NCBI GenBank assembly: GCA_937898265.1
Contig: CALEJM010000082.1
Coordinates: 1 to 7,540 of the forward strand
Direction: 5' to 3'
Origin: an uncultured Porphyromonadaceae bacterium
GTDB lineage: Bacteria > Bacteroidota > Bacteroidia > Bacteroidales > Paludibacteraceae
DNA length: 7,540 nucleotides
Notes under the pieces: model-generated
The model's database searches: none
What the model saw: only the letters and a program-made list of their open reading frames with translations
What the model was told of the DNA's origin: nothing
In this document: positions 1 to 5,200 of the stretch, one piece after another
Layout: each line of letters begins with the position of its first letter
How positions within the stretch are numbered: position 1 is the first letter of the stretch
Translations under genes and position numbers: made by a program

Positions 1-399
1 GAAAGTTTTCCAATGACTTTAGGAATATATATATTTTTCTTGTCTTGACTAGATTCAAATAATTTTTAGTTTTATTCTTACCTTACTAATTGAATATAAT
101 CTACCATTTTTAAATTAACTTATATTTTATAAGAATATTATATTAAATATAAATAATAATAAATAGAATATAAATCGTAATTAAATAGTAAAAAAAAGGA
201 GAAAAAATTGGATCTGAGAACTCTGAATATGTTTCGAAATTTTAGGTAAAAGAAAATATGCTATAATCAAAATGGTTATAGGCAATATTATTCTCTTTTA
301 TTATCCTATATATTTTTTAAATTCATAATTTCAAAATATCAAAATGGTTGATTTGAAACCATTGGAATTATTATGGAAGTAAATTGGTTATTATTGAGT
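1..399. other. A+T-rich flank, no supported gene
   Basis: This stretch is strongly A+T-rich, with stops in every frame, and no gene can be supported. It covers the downstream (3') side of the Alba gene, so its right part should include that gene's 3' untranslated region. The first 48 bases form an open frame on the plus strand (ESFPMTLGIYIFFLS, then TGA) that could be the very end of a gene running in from the left, but it is too short to judge. A 12-base exact direct repeat (ATCAAAATGGTT) occurs at 266-277 and 338-349. The base composition matches 979-1270, so both flanks belong to the same A+T-rich, probably eukaryotic, genome. Confidence 0.6.
343..363 (-). repeat. Inverted repeat downstream of the Alba stop
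   Basis: AATGGTT at 343-349 is the exact complement of AACCATT at 357-363, giving a 7-bp stem with a 7-base loop. It lies 36 bases beyond the Alba stop codon, in what should be the 3' untranslated region of that transcript. The left arm overlaps the second copy of the 12-base direct repeat. It could be a 3'-end or mRNA-stability element, but a 7-bp stem can also arise by chance in such biased sequence. The pairing is seen; the function is not known. Confidence 0.35.
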
Positions 400-978
400 T
401 TAATATCTTCCTCTTCCTCTTGGAATTCCTCTTGGAGCTCCTCTTCCAAATCCTCTTCCTCTTGGGAATCCTCTGCCTCTTGGAATTCCTCTTGGAGCAC
501 CTCTTCCAAATCCTCTGCCTCTTCTGATTCCTCTTCCTCTGAATCCTCCTCTCATTCCTCTTCCTCTCATTGGTCTTCTTGGTCTTCTTGGACTTTCAGT
601 AATAAATTTAAATAATTTTTCTCTTTCGGCTTCATCATATTTATCCTGATATCCTTCATTTTTTTCTTTTGGCTCAAGAGAAAGAGTTACTTCCATTTTT
701 GGGTAAAGTCTTTGATTTTCAACTTTTTGGTTATCAACAGATTGATAAGTCACAGTGGCAATTTTATTGGATTGATATAATCCAGGGTTGACTATTTTGA
801 GATATTCAACCACATTTACCAATTTGTTGATGGCTCCTCCAACAGCTGAAAAATGGATGAATTTAGTATTTTTGTCTTTCAATAAGCTATTGCAGTATCT
901 GACAATATAGTTCACTCTTGATTTCATGCTTACTCTGATATCATTTGGTTCCTTTGCTACTTCTTTTTGCTGGGACAT
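400..978 (-). CDS. Alba-domain nucleic-acid-binding protein with RGG tail
   Basis: This is a complete 192-residue protein. Residues about 11-103 fit a eukaryotic Alba domain: PNDIRVS start, a helix with VNYIVRY, the central FSAVGGAINKLVNVVEYLK segment matching the Alba helix that follows the nucleic-acid-contacting loop, then GLYQSNKI and the last strand YPKMEVTLSLEP. A charged linker follows. Residues 130-192 are almost wholly Arg, Gly, Pro and Phe, with many RG/RGG boxes typical of RNA-binding tails. Alba proteins of this form in protists bind mRNA or DNA, and relatives are RNase P/MRP subunits (Rpp25 family), so a role in RNA metabolism or translation control is inferred. The start is the first ATG after an A-rich leader. 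No intron is needed. All seven glutamines use CAA/CAG, so the standard code suffices. The opposite-strand Ser-rich frame is a shadow of the RGG repeats. The architecture points to a eukaryote and not to the bacteria seen to the right. Confidence 0.85.
   Translation of the reverse strand: MSQQKEVAKEPNDIRVSMKSRVNYIVRYCNSLLKDKNTKFIHFSAVGGAINKLVNVVEYLKIVNPGLYQSNKIATVTYQSVDNQKVENQRLYPKMEVTLSLEPKEKNEGYQDKYDEAEREKLFKFITESPRRPRRPMRGRGMRGGFRGRGIRRGRGFGRGAPRGIPRGRGFPRGRGFGRGAPRGIPRGRGRY
411..527 (-). repeat. 60-bp tandem repeat encoding the RGG tail
   Basis: Two copies with a 60-base period lie at about 411-467 and 471-527. In the best-aligned stretch (421-460 against 481-520) 38 of 40 bases agree. 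Each copy encodes a 20-residue unit containing GRGFGRGAPRGIPR, so the C-terminal tail of the Alba protein carries an in-frame duplication. Upstream, from about 528 to 588, shorter and less regular RG units continue. The period is a multiple of three, so copy-number changes would keep the frame and simply lengthen or shorten the RNA-binding tail. Confidence 0.85.
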
Positions 979-1277
979 TTTTTCTCTGTTTTTGACTATT
1001 AATCTTTTCTTTTATTTTTATTTATCTTTTAAAAATTAAAAATAAATAATTTTAATCTTTATAATTATAATATTCTATTTTCTTTATTTTTATTCAATTA
1101 TAAATTTCTATTCACTGGATAATTGAAGAAGGATAATAAAAAGTTTATGGAAATTCATTTTTCTATCATGTTTATTCAATTCTAATTTTACTTATTTGAC
1201 TGAGACATTTTAAATTTGTATAAATATATAAGTTACTTCAAATAATATTAAAAAAAATGATATTAAATTAAAAAAAG
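979..1277. other. A+T-rich upstream region of the Alba gene; right end abuts a junction
   Basis: There is no coding frame of any length here. The sequence is nearly pure A+T. It lies on the 5' side of the Alba gene and so presumably holds its promoter and leader; the bases just before the ATG are A-rich on the coding strand. A TATAAATATATAA string occurs at 1219-1231, but in this background it cannot be called a promoter. The right-hand end (about 1240-1277) still has the A+T-rich character, while from about 1285 onward the sequence is clearly bacterial coding DNA. The boundary between the two blocks therefore falls close to 1265-1285. Confidence 0.6.
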
Positions 1278-1439
1278 ATGATAAAAGTGAAAATTAACAG
1301 AGAATTGGAATCTTCAATTTTGTCCTATGGCTCAGACGTGGAGGTTTTGGCTCCTGATTTTTTTAGAAAGCAAATTGCAGATGAAATTACATCAGTAAAC
1401 CATTTTTATATTAACAATGCAGCAAACCTGCATACATAA
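1278..1439 (+). pseudogene. C-terminal fragment of a WYL-domain transcription regulator
   Basis: The frame gives 53 residues from the first ATG. The run VKINRELESSILSYGSDVEV followed by LAPDFFRKQIADEI resembles the conserved C-terminal (WCX) end of bacterial WYL-domain regulators, where a phrase like 'ELESxILSYGxxVEVLxPxxLRxxI' is common. Family members are usually around 300 residues, with an N-terminal winged helix and the WYL core; all of that is absent. An in-frame TAA at 1269-1271 and A+T-only sequence lie immediately upstream, so the ATG at 1278 is not a genuine start. The gene has been cut by the junction with the A+T-rich block. Its stop is 20 bases before the ATPase start on the same strand, which suggests an operon in the source genome. 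WYL proteins are ligand- or nucleic-acid-sensing regulators, frequently of defence genes. Assignment is by motif recognition only. Confidence 0.65.
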
Positions 1440-1459
1440 CATTTAACTTTGCACCCGAA

Positions 1460-2161
1460 ATGAAAAAGATACGTCATATAGGATTTAAGAACTTTAGAAA
1501 GTTCACTGAACTTCAGCAACTGTCATTAGGAAATCTCACTTTGATGACAGGCGGAAACAATTCTGGCAAGTCAACTATTGTAAAAGCAGCACTGCTTGTA
1601 CTCAATTTCTTACAGAAGCGTAAGATAACAATGGAACAGAAAGGATTGCTGGGCTTTGAGGAGGAACGTAAATTCTTCTTTGATATGCCAAATGTCCATA
1701 TCTCTTCTTTTGAAAGAGCGATAAACAATAGTTGTGCCCCAGCTTCTGATAAAATAGTTTTCTGCATGGGCATTGATAATTTTAATTTCGAAATAGAAGT
1801 TATTGCAGCTAAGGATCCTAAAAAAACTTATGGTTCAACATCTGTCATCAAGATTGAAGACACAAAGGAAAGTATAGTTTACAGATTTGATTTTGTTAAC
1901 TATATGATGTACATAACCTTTGTTGCTCCAGAAAGGGAAGAGTCTGCATCCGTATTATCTCTCGACGAACTTAATGCCGAGGTAAACAAACTAAAGGCAA
2001 AGGTCAAGGAAACACAGGATTTTGCAGAAATAGCAAAAAGAGGTAACTTTGTGTTTAATCGGTTGAAAAACCGAAAATTGAATCAACATAGCTACGGTGT
2101 TGTAGAAAAACACCGCCCGCAGTGCGTTGGCAGACGGCTGCGGCGCGCTTCGTTGTTTTGA
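1460..2161 (+). CDS. AAA ATPase (OLD/DUF3696-like), N-terminal part, C-terminus lost
   Basis: The protein starts MKKIRHIGFKNFRKF, the first strand typical of RecF/OLD/SMC-like ATPases. It continues to a Walker A motif GGNNSGKST at residues 31-39 (catalytic Lys37), followed by the helix VKAALLVLNFL. Residues about 168-190 look like the beginning of a coiled coil (LSLDELNAEVNKLKAKVKE). The ABC-type signature and Walker B, which sit in the C-terminal half of this family, are absent; relatives are usually 400-700 residues and this frame has 233. From about residue 194 the sequence stops looking like an ATPase and becomes basic (RLKNRKLNQ... ending RRLRRASLF), reading through hairpin-rich DNA. The true coding part therefore probably ends near 2040 and the rest is read-through past a junction or deletion. 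There is no Shine-Dalgarno motif before the ATG, as is normal in Bacteroidota. It follows the WYL fragment by 20 bases. Such ATPases often serve in anti-phage systems; here that role is inferred and the product would be inactive. Confidence 0.75.
   Translation: MKKIRHIGFKNFRKFTELQQLSLGNLTLMTGGNNSGKSTIVKAALLVLNFLQKRKITMEQKGLLGFEEERKFFFDMPNVHISSFERAINNSCAPASDKIVFCMGIDNFNFEIEVIAAKDPKKTYGSTSVIKIEDTKESIVYRFDFVNYMMYITFVAPEREESASVLSLDELNAEVNKLKAKVKETQDFAEIAKRGNFVFNRLKNRKLNQHSYGVVEKHRPQCVGRRLRRASLF
2059..2143 (+). other. Cluster of three hairpins between ATPase and surface-protein genes
   Basis: Three consecutive inverted repeats are visible. TCGGTT/AACCGA (2059-2064 and 2069-2074) closes on a GAAA loop. 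CGGTGTT/AACACCG (2095-2101 and 2109-2115) has a 7-base loop. CCGCAG/CTGCGG (2117-2122 and 2138-2143) may contain a small inner TGC/GCA pair. The last is G+C-rich and is followed by a T-rich stretch (2149-2176), so it could act as a transcription terminator for an upstream gene, but there is no clean run of T directly after the stem. The spacing looks more like a structured intergenic or leader element than coding DNA, although the ATPase frame happens to stay open through it. Confidence 0.5.
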
Positions 2162-2211
2162 TATAATTTTATTATTTAACATATAAACAAATCACTAATT
2201 TTTCAACACAC
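2144..2211 (+). promoter_or_regulatory. A+T-rich leader and probable promoter of the giant surface protein
   Basis: An A+T-rich 50-base leader (2162-2211) separates the hairpin cluster from the ATG at 2212. TTTG at 2157-2160 matches the Bacteroidota -33 element, but I do not find a convincing TAnnTTTG -7 element at the expected distance; TATAAT-like sequence at 2162-2167 is of unclear meaning in this phylum. There is no Shine-Dalgarno motif; the bases before the start (TTTTTCAACACACATG) are A/T-rich, as is usual for Bacteroidota translation starts. That a promoter lies here is inferred from its position. Confidence 0.3.
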
Positions 2212-2280
2212 ATGAGAAAGAAACTCTTTTTCTTGAGCGCTTTGGCAATGCTGTTTTGCCTTGCGTCTCACGTGTCAGCT
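2212..2280 (+). other. Signal peptide coding segment
   Basis: Residues 1-23 have the classic order: a basic n-region (Met-Arg-Lys-Lys), a hydrophobic core (LFFLSALAMLFCLA) and a c-region ending Val-Ser-Ala, with likely cleavage before Gln24. The core includes a Cys, but no residue context resembling a lipoprotein box (L-[AS]-[GA]-C) is placed at the cleavage site, so signal peptidase I is expected and the mature protein should be exported through Sec and not lipid-anchored. Confidence 0.85.
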
Positions 2281-5200
2281 CAGGTCTCCGTCTTGACGGA
2301 AGACTTCGAGAATGGCATGCCAAGTGGTTGGACTGTTGACCCTGCAACAGTGGCTACCCCTTGGACGGTGTCTTCCTCAGGTTTGCAAGGTGTTACCGCT
2401 CATGGTGGAACGAACTACCTTTCGCTCTCTACCACGAACCAACAGCCTGCAACCAAGCTTGTGCTCCCTATCCAGGACATGAGTTTGTTGACCCAACCTG
2501 AGATGACGTTCTATCTTATGCAGAAGGCCAGAGGCCAGAACACGGGCTACGCTCGTGACACCCTCAAGGTCTATGTGCGTACGTCTGCAACTGCCAACTG
2601 GACCCTCGTTCAGACCTTCTCGAGCGAGATTACCAGCTGGGCTAAACAGACCATCGACCTCTCAGCACTCGGTGCAGGCAACCTCCAGTTCGCCTTCGAG
2701 TATGTGTACGGCGCAGGTCTCGGCCTCGGCATCGACGACCTCCGTATCGGTGACGCATCAGTCTGCTACACTCCTCACAGCCTCCAGGCTTACCGCGTAA
2801 CACACAACTCTGCCGAGTTGATGTGGACCGCCTACGAGACTGCTTTTGAGTACGGCTTGAAAGTGAGCACCACTCCGCTCACCAACCCTGGTCAAACAAC
2901 AGCCAACGTTTTCGATCAAAACGTTTACTTCAAACCTTACGCTGTAACAGGCCTCAACCCAAGCACCACCTACTACTTCTACGTAAGTGCTAACTGCGGT
3001 GCTGGCGACGAGAGCTCATGGTCAAACGCAGGTACCTTCACCACACAGTGTGCTCCTGTGACATTGCCTTACAACCAAGGTTTCGAGGCTTCTGGCGACT
3101 TCACCTCTTGCTGGACCAAGAACTTCAACTCATTCGGTGACTGGACTTCTACCCCTTCAGCATCAACCTATGCTCCTAAAACAGCTTCAGGCGCCTACAC
3201 TCACAGCGGCACCTACGCTTTGCAGCTCTACGGTTACTACTACTACTACAGCTACGACCAAGAAGAGCGCTACACCTCAGCATGGGCAGCATCACCAGAA
3301 ATCAACGCTACCAACCTTGCTACCAAGCAAGTATCGTTCTGGGCTTACGCAACAAGCTTGAGCGGTAAGCTCCACGTAGGTATGATGAGCGACGTGAACG
3401 ACTTGGCATCATTCGTTGAGATTGCCGAGATCCAATGCTCAGCAGTCAACACCTACGAAGAGTTCATCTTGCCTTTGAACACCGTGGCAAGCACCAACGC
3501 CCGTCACCTCGCATTCTTCGTTGATGGTTACGACAACGTAGCTGCTCAAGCTTCGTTCTACTTCTACATCGACGACATCGTATTCGAGGACGTTCCTGTT
3601 TGTCCAAAGGCTTCTTTGGTAAAAGCTGAGAACGTAACTGGCAACAGCGCACGTATCACATGGCTTGGCGGTGCTCCAGCTTGGAACATCAAAGTGAGCT
3701 CAACCTCACTCACCGACCCAGCAACAGGTACTGGCGACGTGCTCGACACCCAAATCACCGGTTCACCTTACACCGTTACCGGTCTCTCACCAAAAACCAC
3801 CTACTACGTATACCTCCAACCAAACTGCACCTCAGCCGGCAACGGCCTCGGTCCTTGGAGCACAGAAATCCACTTCACCACCACTCAGGTGCCTGCATTG
3901 GCTCCTTACTTCTGCGACTTCGAAGGTGTTGAAGGCACACAATGGGATATCGTAGGTACAGGTAACAACCAATGGGCAGTAGGCACCGCAGCCAACAACG
4001 GCGGCGTAAACGGTCTCTACATCTCAAACGACAACGGTACAACCAACTACTACGGGGCAAACTCTTCTACCTCAACCGCATACCGCACCATCCAGTTCGC
4101 TCCAGGTATCTACAACGTAGAGTTCGACTGGCGATGCGTTGGTGAGACCAACTACGACTGGTTGACCGCTTACCTCGTTCCAACCTCATTCCAAATCACA
4201 GCTTCTGGCTCTTACACCAGCGCTCAAAACGGTTGGATTCCTTTGAACCCTCAAACCGTGATGGTACAAAACAGCTCTTGGTTGCACTCAAGTGACCAAA
4301 TCACCATCACCGACACCACCACCTACAACCTCGTGTTCAACTGGCACAACGACGGCTCTGTACAAAACCAAACACCTGCAGCTGTCGACAACGTGTCAAT
4401 CACCAGCTACACCTGCGCAGCTCCAAGCAACCTCGCAGTAGTGGCCGGCACCATCTCCCAAAACGGTTTCTCTGTTCAATGGCAAACTTCACCACTCGGT
4501 GAGACTACATGGGAATTGGAAGTGCTCAGCGGCACAACCTCTTTGCTTGACACCTTGGTGTCAACCACCACATACACCGTATCAGGTCTCACCCCAAGCA
4601 CCACTTATACTGTTCGCGTACGTTCAGTCTGCGGCGCTTCTGACTTGAGTGCTTGGACCACCATCAACGTGACCACCGCTTGCGGCGACGTAACCGCTCT
4701 TCCTTTCACAGAGACCTTCTCTGCCTATGGCACCGGTTCTACCGCCTTCCCTCCATGTTGGACAACAACAGCAGTTGCTGGTGGCCTTAGCGATGTATTC
4801 ATCTATGGTGACAACGACATCACCGGCGACGGCGTTGGTTGTCTCTACATCAATGGTTCTGATGCCTACACACCAAACTTCAACGTTCCTGGTAAACCAT
4901 TGAACACCTTGATGGTTGAATTTGCTGCTGCTGCAATCAATGCAGTTCCAGTATACGTAGGTATTTGCACCGACCTCAACAACAAGGCAACAAGCTCTGT
5001 CTTTATTGACACCATCACTACCACTCCTGGCTATTATGAAGATTTCACTGTGCCATTCAGCCGTTTTAACGGCACCTCTGGCTACATCTTCTTTATGACA
5101 CCAGGTGAGATTTTCATCGATGACGTAAGAATCGTTGAACAGCCATCTTGTTTGCATATTACCGACCTCCACTTAGTTGACACAGGCTCAGACTTCGTTT

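Noticed and set aside
208..251. Short frame GSENSEYVSKF ending in TAG followed by GTAAAA, resembling an exon end or splice donor
   Set aside because: It is only about a dozen codons with no upstream coding continuity; not distinguishable from chance.
373..615. 80-residue Ser-rich open frame on the plus strand
   Set aside because: It is the complement of the Arg/Gly codons of the Alba RGG tail; composition alone keeps it open and no protein family is recognisable.
1219..1231. TATA-box-like TATAAATATATAA
   Set aside because: The surrounding sequence is almost pure A+T, so the match carries no information, and it points towards the broken bacterial fragment and away from the Alba gene.
1991..2182. 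63-residue minus-strand frame across the hairpin cluster
   Set aside because: It overlaps the ATPase end and the structured region, resembles no family I recognise and has no sensible upstream signals; treated as a shadow, though a similarity search of it would be worthwhile.
2157..2187. Complete Bacteroidota promoter (TTTG plus TAnnTTTG)
   Set aside because: Only the TTTG part is found; no acceptable -7 element occurs at the right spacing, so it is kept only as a low-confidence regulatory region.
4624..5172. 182-residue minus-strand frame inside the giant gene
   Set aside because: It is antisense to a well-supported modular protein, has no recognisable domain, and long antisense frames are expected from the codon bias (AAC, ACC, CTC) of this gene.
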